A stretch of DNA of 64,000 bases. It comes from Plotosus lineatus. Taxonomy: Eukaryota > Chordata > Actinopteri > Siluriformes > Plotosidae. A program made the translations under genes and the position numbers. The notes below the pieces were generated by a model that saw only the letters and a program-made list of their open reading frames with translations, made no database searches and was not told the DNA's origin. Shown piece after piece: positions 27,008 to 41,500 of the stretch (positions are counted from its first letter, which is position 1; each line of letters starts with the position of its first letter). The stretch is from the NCBI GenBank assembly GCA_024760905.1, contig CM045734.1, positions 38,534,564-38,598,563 of the forward strand, in the 5' to 3' direction.

Positions 27008-30000
27008 TTTGTATGTACTAGAGCACTACGCAGGGCGGGTTTCAGCCCATGGGTCCTCGCGGGCACAAATTTAAAGTCAGACTTTTTAGTTTGCGGGGCG
27101 GGTCAATTTGAAACTTATGTGGGGCAGGGCGGGTTGAGAATGATCCAAGTTTTGCGGGGCGGGCTGCAGGCTATGTCATGGATTCATGCGGGCTGTTGCG
27201 GGGCTAAAGAGCACTTCAACAAATTATACTGCTAAATACAGACGCTCCCTGACAGAACTCTCCGCTCTGCTGGTGATTTACATCAGTGCAGGCTGAGTTC
27301 TAAATGAGTTCAATGGCGCCCTTGCTCACTTGAAAGACCGGAAGTCCGTATAACCCACAGCAAGTGCACTACTTTCGGTTTTGAGCGCCTCACGTATTGT
27401 AAGCGTTGATTGGCTGTTTTAAGCTTCATGTAAAGTGAGTCGGCTCAGCTTCATGTTATGTAACTATTAAAAACACATATTTGGCCAAAATGTCCTACCC
27501 TGGAAAATCTGCTGGCCAAAACGTCCAGGCCAAAACATTCGTTGGCCAAAACGTCCGTTCACCATGACTGCAGGCAAGTACATATTGTTATAAAATTGTT
27601 TGGTTGTATTTTATTTTGTTACCTTTTAGCTAACCTAATTTATGACTAAATCAAGTAAAAAAAAAATCTTTGCATTCACTTTGCAACTCTAGCCACTCTG
27701 TCTGATGCAGTGCTGTGCAGTTGGTGGTGTTTGCAGAAAGGCAGAGTGTTAGGGGTGTAAAAACTACTGGGCTATATGCATACTAATAAAATCAAACAAA
27801 AAAAAAAAAGGTTTCAGCTCAAGGACAAAACCTCAGGCTGAATACCTCAGGTCACCTTTGATTAGTCCTGGAACGTTAGTGGAACAGCCGCTAATATGAG
27901 TGTGAGATGGTTGTTTGTATCTGGTTTAGCCCTGCAAATGGCTGACTGGTGAATTGGATCCAGCATTCAGTCAAATGCTTTACATAATGGATGATACTTT
28001 TGCAATTAGTTTTATAGTTGTTTAAATTGATGACATGCAGTACCCATTATGTGCCTGTAATGTGTAGTTAGCTTCTCCATCCAGATTTAGTTTTTATTTC
28101 CACAATATTTTACATTAACATTTGAGCCATTTGGCAGACGTCCTTATCCAGAGAAACTTAGATTTTTTATCTTATTCATAGAACTGATTGGTTGAGGGTT
28201 AAGGGCCTTGATTCAGGGCTTGAACCCCTGACCTTCTGATCAATAACCCTGAATTTTACCTACTGAGCCACCACTGCTTACATATTTTAGTTTTTCCTCC
28301 AAGCAATAATTGTGTATCTTTTTTGTTTTAGTTTCCAATTTATTCAGACATTTGTGAAAAGCTAAACGCTGGAGAGAACTGCAGTGCTCTGGTCGGCTAC
28401 TCGGCCGTCTACAAAGTATGTTTTGGAATGGCATGCTTCTTCTTCTTCTTCTTCCTATTCACCATCCGAATCCGGAGCAGCACTGGGTGTCGGGCGGCCG
28501 TTCACAACGGGTAAGCAGTACAGTCCCGTTTTCTCTATAAGCTTACCTTGTTTCACCCCGGCCCCCCTTCGGTCATCTCGGATTCGCTGGAGGTCCAGAA
28601 GGCCATGTATCATTTAGCTGCCTTTTTTTCATTCACTCACCATGGCTGAGTTCCATGCTGTTTTGCACTCTTCCCGAAACACCATTACCCGCCCACTCAC
28701 ACTGCACTGAATAGTGCGATTAATTAAAAGCCCCATCGAGAGGAAATTTTATTTGGAGGAAAGCTTTACTTGCCTCACACACAATGGTTTATGTCTTAAC
28801 AAGTACTCTTCACTTTGAAATAATCAGATCTTTGTGTTGTATGCAAATGGAGTGAAGGAGAAGAGGAAGTAGAAAGAGTGCAAAAGAGTGATACAAAGCC
28901 ACAACAGAACACTGCCTTCCTAAAGACTTTACTAAAATCAATGGCAGAGTATTAGGTTTTCACAAACAGAGCTTCTCATGGAGAATAAAATAATTGTTGA
29001 GAGATTAACAGTAGCTTTATGTATGACACACTAGGAAAGCGAGACACCTTGATTTAAAAATCCATCCATTTTTATTTATTTATTTTACTTTTATAATTTG
29101 TTTACAGGCATGATCAAGAAACCCATTGGCTACCATGTATCATGTGCCGTGGGGTCTGGCAGTGGGGTCTGGCATTTTATCTTATTTTCTTTGTCCATTC
29201 AGATTCTGGTTCTGGAAGTTCTTGGCTTTGCTAGCCTGCTGTGCAGGAGGCTTCTTCCTGCCTGGTGAAGAAAAGTTTCTTGAAGGTAATGTGCCCTCCA
29301 CCCCCTTTTGAAGTGTGTGTGAAACCATCAGATCCGAACATCTGATCCAAATTGTCTATAATAGCTCTACCCTGAGATTTCTTTGGTGTGCGTGTGTAAA
29401 TATACCAAGATTCATTAATATCGCAAAAAGCACAAATGTACAAAGCAAATGAAAACAAGTGTAAGTAGTCAAGTGTTGGATCGTTACCAATTTGTCATGA
29501 GTAAAAGTGAACGCCCACGTTCCTGTGTGCACGTGGGAACGATCACATGTCTGATACCTTAGCCACTCCTTGATTAATCCACAAAGTGAAATGTCAGATC
29601 AAAACATTTGTTTGTCAAGTGTCACCTCTGGCTATAAAAAGTTTCATTCAACTGTTGTACGCCTTCAGACGCCTCACAGAACAGACAGACGGGAACCAGC
29701 AAATCTAGTTAAACATGATAATAAAATTAAGGAATTATTTCAATGTTGCGTTTTGACACATGACGACCTAGAGTACAACGTTTGTGCCAGAAGTAATGTA
29801 GAATTATTGTTTCTTAAGGAATTTTTTTTTTTTATTTGTTTGATTGCAGTATTTTTTTTCCCTTACTGCTAGTTATGCTTTCATGCATCATAGAAATGTG
29901 TTTTATATCCTAAATTATGATTTTTGCTATTGCATTAGCATAGTTGCGTGATGTGTCCTGACAAAATCTGATTTGTACCGTAAAGTAGGAAGGGAACCGT

Positions 30001-31471
30001 GTTGTGAGTTGAGGATCTTCTGCATTTTCTTCATGTAAGCTTATGTTTGTTGTTTCTGATTTTAGCTCAGACAATATTTATTTTACCCCATTGCTGTTGT
30101 ATTAATGATTTCTGATTAGATAGCAGTAAAGTTTGTAATGTTTCTTAAACAATATTCTGTCTTCAAGTCACAGGTCTTTATGAATGCTCAACTCCATTTG
30201 TCATATCTGTATGAAACACAGCAACTTGTATTACAGATTAGCCAGTTAAAGAAATGTGAAGTGCTGATGTGTTGTTTGCCTCAGATATTTATCCTACAGT
30301 TTTTTTGTTTGTTTTGGGGTTTGGTTTTTTTTTTTTGGTTGGAGTGTCCAGTATCAGCACTTTAACAGAGCCAAATCAGTTTTCAGGCACACGAGTCTAC
30401 ATAGTGGAGCTAATAAGATCCATGTAGTGTGGTGTTCTTCTAATAGTCCATAGTGTTAAAAACAAAGTGCTTTTTGCTTTTGCGTTCTTTAAGCGTTATG
30501 TATTTATGGAAACATCGAATCATGTAATTGTTGTCAGTTGGACTGAGCAGCAATCTGGAGATCTGCCAACAGCATGGAAAGATGACTGTTAGTGGGAGTG
30601 ACCGAAAGAAAGGAACTGTATGACAGCTCAATGTGCCTTCTTTCACCCCTTCCCTCCCTCCCTTCTAATCTCTCTCACTCCCTCTCTCCCGCTACAGTAT
30701 GGCGTTATGTGGGAGCTGCCGGGGGTTTCCTCTTTCTAATAATCCAGCTCATGCTCCTGGTTCAGTTTGCACACCGATGGAACCAGAACTGGTAAGATGA
30801 ATCTCGGGCACCGCTAATCCTGTCTCGGACATGCTGTATCAGCCATGGAAAATAATTAACTGGAAAAATGTTCATGATTTAAAATTTTCTGTTTCCATCC
30901 TTGTATCCAATTATTTTCGTTTTTTTTCTTTTCTTTTTTGGAAACAGAAATGAGCACAACTGGAATTCATTATGCAGACTCGAAGGAAAGTAGTATAATC
31001 CAGCCAGACATAATTTCCAGTTATAAAAATGGCTGTGTAGTTGCCTGTCTGGGTATTCTGGTTATACACAGGTTGGTAATATAGGATACAGGGATCCCTC
31101 ACTTTCCACGGTTAATTGGGACTGAGACCCCCCCCCCCCACCCTGTGACCGTTGAATTCCGCGAAGTAGGATAATCCCCCGACTGATGTATATGTACATG
31201 TATATGTGTATATAATATCAATAAATACATGTTCAATGCTATAAATGCTTATAATACCAATTAAACATTTCAAAATAATGCATAAGATGTACATATAAAT
31301 ACACACATACAGACGCGAGTGCACACGGACGCACACCTTGCATAAAAATGCAAGTAGTTTTGATGGGGGAGTTTGGGTTGTTTTTTTTTTTTTAGATAAT
31401 TGGCCTAGTTTTGCGGCATTTTCCTTAACTTTTCCCCCTATTCTTAATTAATTTCCTTGTTTTTCAATTCG

Positions 31472-31504
<33 letters not shown>

Positions 31505-34500
31505 AACCACGATGCACTGAAGCCTCATGAATTGAAGCACGAAGTAGCGAGGGATCCCTGTTTATACATCTGTAATCATTGGCCCAGCCGTAAACTGAAT
31601 TGTCAGAGTTGAGACTAATAATATAGTGCTGTAGGTCCGTCTTCCTTTTGGCTTTTTCCCTTTTACTCGGGTGTCGCCACAGCGAATCATCTGATTCGCA
31701 GTTTGATTTGGCAGAGGTTTTTACGTCGGATGCCCTTCCTGTCACAACCCTTTTTTAACAAGGGACAGAAACATGCTGACGGCATGGCAGCCTACTCTTT
31801 ACGAAAGTCAGCAATGGTTCTTTTACATGCCTCACACCATAGACAGTGAGAGACATGGCCTGCCTTTGATAACCCAGTTATCTGCTGTAGGTATGACGTC
31901 CTAAAGCTGTATATCAAGCATTAATAACTGAGCTCCAGAGTGGGGCTCCATAGTTATGGAACGTGGCTCGAATAGTTGTAACATGTCCTGTATGATGTTC
32001 GTGCATGCCCACCACAGGAAACAGCCTCACCGAGTTCATAATGATGGGCTGTTGAATATCGCTGGCTTGCATGATAATGGGCAAACTTGGATAATATCCA
32101 TTTTTCTTTGTGATTTGAAAAGAAAGCTGAAGAGTCATCTCCATCGCAGGATTTGTGAAAAGTCTATTACTTTCCATGGGAATTATTGATGTGTATTTTC
32201 CCGTTTAATTTTGGAAGAACTTAAAAGCAACTGTGAAGTATGGGAGTGGTAATGCTATGGTTTGTAGTTGCTGTTCTGCTTCTGGGACTGGGTAGCTCAC
32301 AGTCATTGCTTTAACCTCTGCATTATAGTTGATTTGATTTTTTTAATTTAAACTGTCATTGGGTGAAGACAAGGTACTCTCCAGACCAATGCAAGGGAAA
32401 CACACAACCAGCCTTGCAAGGGAAATGCAACCAATGCAAGGGAAACACACAACCAGTACCTTGTTGCTTCTGAGGTGGATATGCGAATCGATATGCCACC
32501 TTGCCACCCATGCACTATATTAAAGGGTTAAACATTTGCTTGTTTGAATACATATTGCATAAAATGGCCAATTTGCATAGTATTTATTTATTTGTCTTTT
32601 CATGTGACTACTTGTTTGTCACTGAGTGAACCAGATAACGCTGCATACATAAACAACCATAAGTCAGTACAGGGATCCGTCCCTCACTTTCTGCGGTTAA
32701 TTGGGACCGAGATCCCCACTTGACCACCGAATTCCGCAAAGTAGGATCACCCCCCACCCAATATAATAACAATTAAGCATGAAAAAATAATGCATAAGAT
32801 GTAAGTAAAATAGAAATACACACACAGATGCATGTGTATGCACTCAGCTGCGCACCTCAGAAAAATGTAACTAGTTCTGATGGGAAGTTTGGGTGGGGGG
32901 GGGGGGTATTTTGTTTTTTTAGGGTTTTGTTTTTTGTTTTTTTGGATAATTAGCCTTGTTTTTGTGGCATTTTTCTTAACTTTTCCCTTTTTCTTCCTTA
33001 ATTTCCTTATTTTTTAATTTGATGAATATTTAAAAAAGAAAAAAAAAAAAAACGCGATGTACTGAAGCCGCATGAATTGAAGTGCGAAGTAGGGTGGGTT
33101 CCCTGTATATACTTTATAGTCATACTCGCTGAGATTTCCAAACACGCAAAACTGGAGCAGGACAGATCACTGGAGTTTTCACTTCCCCAGGTGACCTTTT
33201 AAAAAAAAAAATTAAAAGATTAAATGCGATTCCTTGTTTCTGTTCATTGAAGCATGGCTTCCATTTTGGAGAGTTCGCAGTAGCACCAAGTGCTTCTATG
33301 TTACCTCTGTTTAGTTTTAGTATGTAAATACATGTGTCCTAAATAGAATGTTTTTTATATAACTGCCTTTTAAAAGGACAGTCAGGAATACAGCTAGTAA
33401 GAGTGAAACAGACAATAGAGAAACAACCCAGAAGAACCACATGATACAACCACAGAGCAGGTTGTTTTCCATTCCCCAAAAGATGCACAAAAATTTTCTT
33501 GAATGCTGTTACTGTATTAGACAATTAAAAACTTTGTTAATGAAATGAAATCACAAAAAGATTTAAAAAAAAAGAGACACATGCTTGTGATGCAAAGTAA
33601 AATAGAGTTAATTTTGTTTTGTAGTTGTTTTGTGAAAAGGAATCTGTGGATATGTCGTGAAATAAAGCAGGTGCTGATCAGATGCCAGAAAGCGAAAAGT
33701 CATTGAAGTTTGATTTCTTCACATTGCAGAATACTAAATTAATTTTTTTGCACCCACCGCATTCCTACTTCTAACTGTATAATTTAAAACACTGTCAATA
33801 CTTTGAATGTAAAATTTAAGAACAAAACTGCTTTAATAAACAATTCTGACACATATGTACCACATAAGCCAAATAGTCAGGTGATGTTCATAAAATAAGC
33901 GTGCTATTATAAGGAGAATTATTGTACACTAGAATAAGTAAGAATTGCGACTGTAGGGTTACACTAATCTTAATCAAGCATATATTTCTCCTCTCTGTTC
34001 CGCTGCAGGAATTCAGGAGTAGACCACAACAAGCTGTGGTATGCGGCATTGGCCCTGGTCACGTTGGTGCTCTTTTCTGTGGCAGTGGGTGCTCTGGTCT
34101 TTATGGCCTGGTACTACACACATTCCCAGGCCTGCCCCCTTAACAAAGTCCTCCTGGGGGTGAACGGGGGTTTATGCCTCATCGTCTCACTGTTGGCAAT
34201 TTCCCCCTGCATTCAGACATGTAAGTCAGCTTGGTGCCTTCACCCAGCATTCACTTCTTGTTTCGATTCACCAGTTTGTAAGACTGAATAGGCTTACACT
34301 ATGCTGTTTAGTTTATTCTTGTGTTCTCAGTAGGAATGCTATCTGTGATAGGATTGTGTATGCATATAGGGGTTTCTTTAATTGCGAGACTTGTACCATT
34401 TACTCATTTGATGTCATGTTTTCGAGTGATCTGACCTATACTTGTCCAGATTTACATTGAGAGTAGTTTATTACACTGCGAACCTTCTAGAAGTGGAGTT

Positions 34501-37500
34501 GGTTAAAAGGTGATGGTTGAAGTATCACATGTCATTCCTGGAGAGATCTGATCAGATTTCAGTGGTACTTCTTTTTTTGGATGTGTTTATTCTTTTTGAG
34601 ATTATAAACAGTTCCCCGTTTCTCTTTTCAAGCATAGACATAATCTGGCGTAATCAACAATTTGGATAAGTTGGCAGTCAAATGAAGATGACTGTACCAA
34701 GGCTTAAAAAAGTAGTCTTTCCTTCAGTGTTGTTTTATGACCTCATGTATACCGAATAACTGGTTTATATTTGAGGCATTGTAGGGGTGTAACTGTGGTA
34801 ATGCATTCAATCTGGCCATTAATAGGTAGCCCAAGGCATTTTTTATTTTATATAATCTCTCATATAATAGTTAATCAGAAAGAACAGGGAAAAAAAAACA
34901 AAAAATGATATGTCATTTATTAAGATACCACCATTGTTTCAAAAGTTACAGTATTTTGAACGTCTTCATGATGAAACCGTTATATGGTCCATTTTACACT
35001 AAAATAGCCAAAATGGCAAAATTAATTTTTCATACATTTTCATAAATTAAAAAAAAAAATTAAATGCTTATGACTCTACATTTTAATCAATTGTGTATAC
35101 AGTTTGTCTCTCTCTCTCTCTCTTTTTTTTAATTTTTATTTTTTTAAGTTATCTGCATAATAAACTGAAACATTTCACCCCTAAAAAAGGGGGGGGGTGT
35201 TTCAACTTGGCAAATCTGTTGACTTTTGAAAGAAAATCAGCCACAATTTCCTGACTACTGGTGCCATTAAACAATTTAAATATATAAATTTATTTACCGA
35301 TTTCTACTAATCAAAAATAATTTTACAAATACACTCGCTACTCCGTGCTAGTTTCTGTGGCATCAGTGCATCGCCGTTTTTCAAAAATGTTCATCTAAAA
35401 AAAATAATAAGGAAATTAAGGAAAAATAGTTGAAAAGTTAAGGAAAATGCCGCAAAACCTCCTCCTTGAATCGCCACCTTATCGTGGTGGAAGGGTTTGC
35501 GTGACCTAATGATCCTAGGAGCTACGTTGTCGGGGGCATAATGCCCCTGGTAGGGTCACCCAAGGCAAACAGGTCCTGGGTGAAAGTCCAGACAAAGTGC
35601 GGTTCAGAAGTCCTCTTTGAAAAATAAAAATAAAAGGATAGTTTCCCTTGCCCAGACGCAGGTCACCGTGGTCCCCCTCTGTAGCCAGGCCTGAGGGAGT
35701 GGCTCAAAGGCGAGCAGGCCCACCCAGGCCCAGCCTGAAAAGAAGACATGGGTCTGTCCTCCCATGGACCTACCACCTGTGGGAGGAGTCATAGGGGTCG
35801 TGTGCAATGTGAATTGGGTGGCAGCCGAAGGCATGGGTTCTGTCGGACCGATCCTCGGTTACTGACTCTGACTCCTGGGACATGGAATGTAACCTGTCTG
35901 GCAGGGAAGGAGCCTGAGCTGGTGCGTGACGTGGAGAGATACCGACTAGATATAGTTGGGCTCACCTCAACACATAGCTTGGGCTCTGGAATCTCAAGAA
36001 AGGCTGGACCTTAGTCCATTCTGGAGTTGCTCATGGGGAGAGGCGGCGAGCCGGTGTGGGCATTTTTGGTGCCCAAACGTTGGGGTGTTTCCCCGGTCAA
36101 TGAAAGGGTAGCTTCCTTTCACCTTCGGGTGGGGGGGACGGGTCCTGACTGTTATTTGTGCTTATGCACTAAATGACAATTCAGAGTACTCACCCTTCTT
36201 TTAGTCTTTAGGGTGTGTGTTGGAGAACGTCTTGGGAGACTTCAACACCCATGTGGGCAACGATAGTGTGACCTGTAAGGGTGTGATCGGTAGGTACGGC
36301 CTCTTCAGTGTGAACCCGAATGGTGTTTCGTTGTTGGACTTCTGTGCTTGTCACAGTTTGTCTATCACGAACACCATGTTCAAACATAAGGGTTCCCATA
36401 AATGCAGTTGGCACCAGGATACCCTAGGTCTCAGTTCAATGATCGACTTTGTAGTCATGTCACCAGATTTGCGGCCACATGTTCTGGACATTGGAGTGAC
36501 GAGAGGAGCTGGCTTCGATGGCTGGGGAGGCTGCCTTCAAGATCAGGTAGGCCAAGCGTGTAATCAGGGTCTGCTGGGAACCTTTGGTGGAGTCTCCTGT
36601 CCGAGAGGCCTTTAACTCCAACCTCCGACAGAGCAACAACCATGTTCCGGAGGAGGCGGGTGACGTGGAATCCAAATGGGCCATGTTTCGTGCCTCCATT
36701 GCTGAGGCGGCAGCCCATAGCTGTGGCCGGATGATGGTCAGTGCTTTTTCGTGGCGGTAATCCCCGAACCGGTAGTGTACACCTGTGGTGATGGGGGCTG
36801 TCCAGCAGAAAAAGGAGGCCTATCGGGTCTTACTGGCCTGTGGGAATCCCAAGGCAGCAGACAGGTACCTGCAGGCCAAATGTGCTGCAGCAGAAGCTGT
36901 TGCAAATGCAAAATCTCAGGTGTGGGAGGAGTTCGGTGAGGGCCTGGAGAGTGATTATCGGTTGGACCCAAAAAGGTTCTGGACCACCATCTGATGCCTC
37001 AGGTAGGGGAAGCAGTTCTCCACAAACACTGTTTACAGTAGAGGTGGGGAGCTGCTCACCTCAACTGGGGATGTCGTTAAGAGGTGGAGTGAATACTTTG
37101 AGGACCTCCTCAATCCCACCAATACGCCCCCCGTGGAGGAGGAAGACCCTGGGGGTTTGGGTGGGGGTCTGCCCATCACTGGAGTGGAGGTTACTGAGGT
37201 CGTCAAAAAGCTCCTTCGTGATCAGTCTCCGGGGTTGGATGAGATCTGCCCTCAATATCTCAGGGCTCTGGATGCTGTAGGACTGTCTTGGTTGACACGT
37301 CTCTGCAACATCGCGTGATACCAAACTTTCCGGTGGCTACTTGCCGTTAAAGTCCGCTTTAAGCCTTAAATTGTCATAGTGCCAGTTGCACATTGTGCTT
37401 TATTGGACAGTGGGAATGGCCTGTACCATCTTGAGCGATGAAATAGCAAACTTGCAGCGAACGTTCCTGTAACTTCCGGACAAGCATGCGTTCATGCTTG

Positions 37501-38552
37501 CTGCATTCACGTTATATACTTTCCCAACTGAGCTGAAGGATCCAGAGGGACAGTCTGTTTATAATTAAATTATATGAATTAGTATTCTATTTGTTGTAGA
37601 GTCCACAATTAATTGTGTCTTCCAATTGAGCTGACAGTCGGCGATAGGCAGGCCTGGACATTAGCCTGATTAAGCTGTGGCCTGGCATAGTCAAGCTGGA
37701 TCTGCTTGGATTCTTCAGCTTTTGACAGGATTAGCGGCAAATTCTGTAACATGGTGTCAAATGCATGCGCAATTAATTCATCCTTACTTTTGTGGGAACA
37801 ACCAGGAGGATCCCTGCACGTACAATATGCATGTAGATCGGGAACTTTCCATAAATTACACGTATAGATAAAGTACTGTTCATTGACATCCAGATTATGT
37901 ACCGGGGATTTAGCTCAGTTGGTAGAGTGTCCGCTTTATCCTCTGGAAGGTCGTAGTTCGAATCCGGCAGCGTCATACCATAAGACGATAAAATTTGGCA
38001 GTTGTTGCTTCTTGCTTGGCGCTCAGTATCAAAGGATAGAATAATGCAATAACTGGCGCTGCAGAGTGGCGACAGGTGCCCAGAGCACAAATCAAATTTT
38101 CAATGTATGTAGTGTACTTTGAGGATAAAGAGTTAAATTAAAATTAAATTAAATTAATTATACCCCAACATTTTGGTAGTTTGTTTGGTAGCCACGATCC
38201 CATGATGCTTTGTGCCAATCGAGATGAGAAATTGGCTTATTAGAAATGTGGTGTAGCTGATTCTGTTGTATATGAAGTTAGTTTGGCATGTCATGTGAAA
38301 CAAGCATGTTTTATTTCTTGTCCTAACAGTCCAACCCACCTCAGGCCTGCTCCAGCCAGCAGTCATCAGTGTCTATGTCATGTACCTCACCTTCTCAGCC
38401 CTGTCCAGCAAGCCCACTGAAGGTGAGTGAGTGTGTTTTGCTGGGTGTGTATCTTTCACTGCTGTCATTTTACAGGTTTGTGTGGTTAGTGAAATGGATC
38501 CTAAATGGAGTCTTATGCGAAGTTTGTTTGCACATGCTTGTATATCAACTCT

Positions 38553-38588
<36 letters not shown>

Positions 38589-41500
38589 CCCTCTCCCCCT
38601 GCCTTTAGTGTGGGAGGTTGATGGAAGAAACATGACCGTTTGTACTTTTCCTTTTTCTTCTGGATCAGAGGGTGAAAGAAGAATTGCGACGGGAGTAGGA
38701 ACCACCATTTTGTTCGGCTGCGTGCTTTATTCATGGTATTATCATTTTCCCCACCCCCCCACCCCCCGGTTTAATTTTTTTTGTTCCTTTTGAAAGTTTG
38801 TTCCCTAATAGTAACACCCATGTATTTCAGCCATCAAAGAAAATCCTCACAGAAATAAATACCACTATATTTAAAAGGGTGTGGAAAGAGCCCCATCCCA
38901 AAAGGACCATAACCTTGCAATTATCTGGTTAAGACTGTGTGTTCATTTAGACATAAAAACAGGTATCCTTGCTGAAGCCCAGGCACAGATTAAAGCCCTC
39001 TTCATTTGGTTTCTCCAAAATGGAGGAGTCTTACATGTGTTTCCCATTAAGCACAGACATGTCTATTCAAGATGTCTCTAAGGCCTGAGGTTCTGTTTAC
39101 ACACAGACGGTATTGGTGGAGACGTGCGTATGTTCTCGGCTCGCCTTGAACTGATTTTTCCAATGTGTTTCCAAGGGGTGTTTTTTTTTTCCACCCACAG
39201 AATGCAGAGGGGAAATACACTTAAACAAAAAGAACTCTTTGAACTAGTGCCATTGTAAAGACTTCAATGCACACTATTGAACATAAAAGATCTAAATTCA
39301 GAAGTAAAGTCAAGACAATTGGTCTGGTATGAGTAAGGTTACTGCAGATTAAATGATAAGTGAAGCAGTCAGTGTTTAACCAGTCAATTTAGGGCTATTG
39401 GCATTGTATGGCGCTGCATACCACAACGAAGGAACTATGTAGTGTGATTTTAACTAGAAGGAAATCCAAACATACGTCTTCCAAATGCACAAGCTGGAAG
39501 TGGCACTTGGCAGTGCAACGCTGATGAAAACACATTGAAAGGGTCCAAATTAAGAAGAGAGCAGGACAACAAGCACTTTGATGGAGCTTGTGTTTTAATT
39601 AAGTGCATTTTTGTGTTTTTTTTTTTTTTTTTGTAATTTTATTATTATTTATTTATTTGTCAGTATGACTCTCTATGTTAACAGTTTGACTTCCACAACG
39701 AAGAGGAGCTCCGCAGTATTACGCGTATACAGAAACTCCATGCAGGAAAATGAGGTCTGGAATTATTTACGTTAAACAATTCTGTGTCTAAAATGTTTTA
39801 AAGATGCTTTTGGCTCATTACCATAATCTCAATATTTATGTGTTGAAATAATGCTCCTGAGTCACTGAGTGTATTATTATTACCCTTTCAGAGGGCACGT
39901 TGCTGCTTCTGCTGTACTGACTATGGAGGTAGGAATGAGCTGTTTATTAACTTATTGTTGGGTTTTTACTTTGTTTTTTGTTCTGTACCTGCAGAAAAAT
40001 AATTAATTGTGTGATTTTAATTCTCTTCGTCCATTAAACAGACTCTGCCGAAAAGCTTGATGGGTCCTCCTGGTGGTCAGGCAGGGCACAGCACAATGAC
40101 TCATAAGTGTTCATTGAACTGTGTATTTGTTGCAGATGACTATGATGATGAGGAAAAGACTCCAGGAGGACAGAATATAATTCATGACGAGAAAGAAGGC
40201 ACTGTATACAGTTATGCCTACTTCCATTTTGTCTTCTTCCTTGGCTCACTCTATGTCATGATGACCGTCACAAACTGGTTCCAGTAAGTAATTTTTCCAG
40301 TGGAATTTTATAAGGTTCAGTCCAAAACTTAAAAGTGGAAGCAATGCTTACTTTGGTTTGTTATGCTATAGTTTGAATTTGTGTGTAGATGTGTTGGTGA
40401 ATTGTGGGTTTTTCCTTCTATCCGAAAAGATTTAAAAAACTTGATTTCAGAAGATGGCCCGTATACTTCCTGCACACAAAGTAGCTTATCCAAACTCGAG
40501 TTTGCAGATCAGGAGTGGTAAACATCCCCATGATGCAAGTAATTTGGTTGGGCTGTTCAGAATTACCACTGAGCAGCTACTTAAACATATTTGTTGCAGC
40601 TCATGTCTTGTTTTCTTCTTGTAATCATTCAGCAGTTGTGCTAGATGTGTAGACCACTGAGCAGGAGTTTGTCAGTGCTTAGTAGATCAGCACTGAGTGC
40701 TGAGCACTGTTGTAGATAACTAGGGATCAGTTGTGTTTTTCCAAAACAGGAGGTAATTTAGGTTGTTGTAACTGGGTCTTACATTCTTGACCTCTGTTTC
40801 AGAGAACTGGGCTAGTGAAACACTGAAATCAAAGCGTGAAATCACTTAGACTTTTAAAATAATTTTGGGTAGAGGTCGGGTTAATTTTTGTCATTCATAT
40901 ACTATCTTAGGAGAGGCAAATGGAAAAAACTTTCTAAACAGAATGGTGTGTGTGTATGCATATACAGTAGGCCCTTGACTATTCATGGTTTTGCACTCAC
41001 GGTTTGAGTATTCGCGGACTGCCAAGCAACTGACACGTCACTCAAATTCAGCCAATGGCTGTCCTCCTTCCTGCTGATTGGTTGAGATGATGTAATGCCC
41101 CCTTTTCCTCATTTGCGCACAAGTTGTCAATGAGCCTGTTTTTTGTGTATTTTAGTTACTGTACCGGTTAAGCTCTATGATGCCACTCAAACGCTGTGCG
41201 TCTTCTCTGGCTAAGCAATAGAAAAATCTGGATGTCTCTTCTGAAGAAATAAGACTTTCTCCTGAAATAACGACAGTTTCCTCTGAACTGTTATATTAAA
41301 GTCTTTTTCAATTATTATTCCAGTACAGAATCTAAGTTAATGTTTAGAATGTTGTGCATGAGATTTTATGTTCTGTAGCATGTTTAACAAACCATAAAAA
41401 AAGAATAAACTTTATTACGCTTCATGTCCTTTTACATTGAACTTGGAGTGACGTCTCCAAGATGGCGACGTCACGGAGGTCTTGGAGTCAAATTGTTTCT

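Larger units (their letters stand above)
28511..31087. other. SERINC5 introns 3, 4 and 5 (first part), outside exons
   Basis: Apart from exons 4 and 5 no element with clear ends was recognised. There are T-rich runs near 29820, 30310 and 30920. Confidence 0.4.

Noticed and set aside
31956..32189. Possible LINE C-terminal remnant reading [10 protein letters not shown]
   Set aside because: Only a short, weak resemblance; not enough to call an element.
37908..37976. A tRNA gene
   Set aside because: A and B boxes are present, but the acceptor ends do not pair and the sequence continues into a SINE body.
38369..38608. Frame over SERINC5 exon 7 reading [15 protein letters not shown]
   Set aside because: Wrong phase; the phase from exon 6 gives the conserved family sequence.
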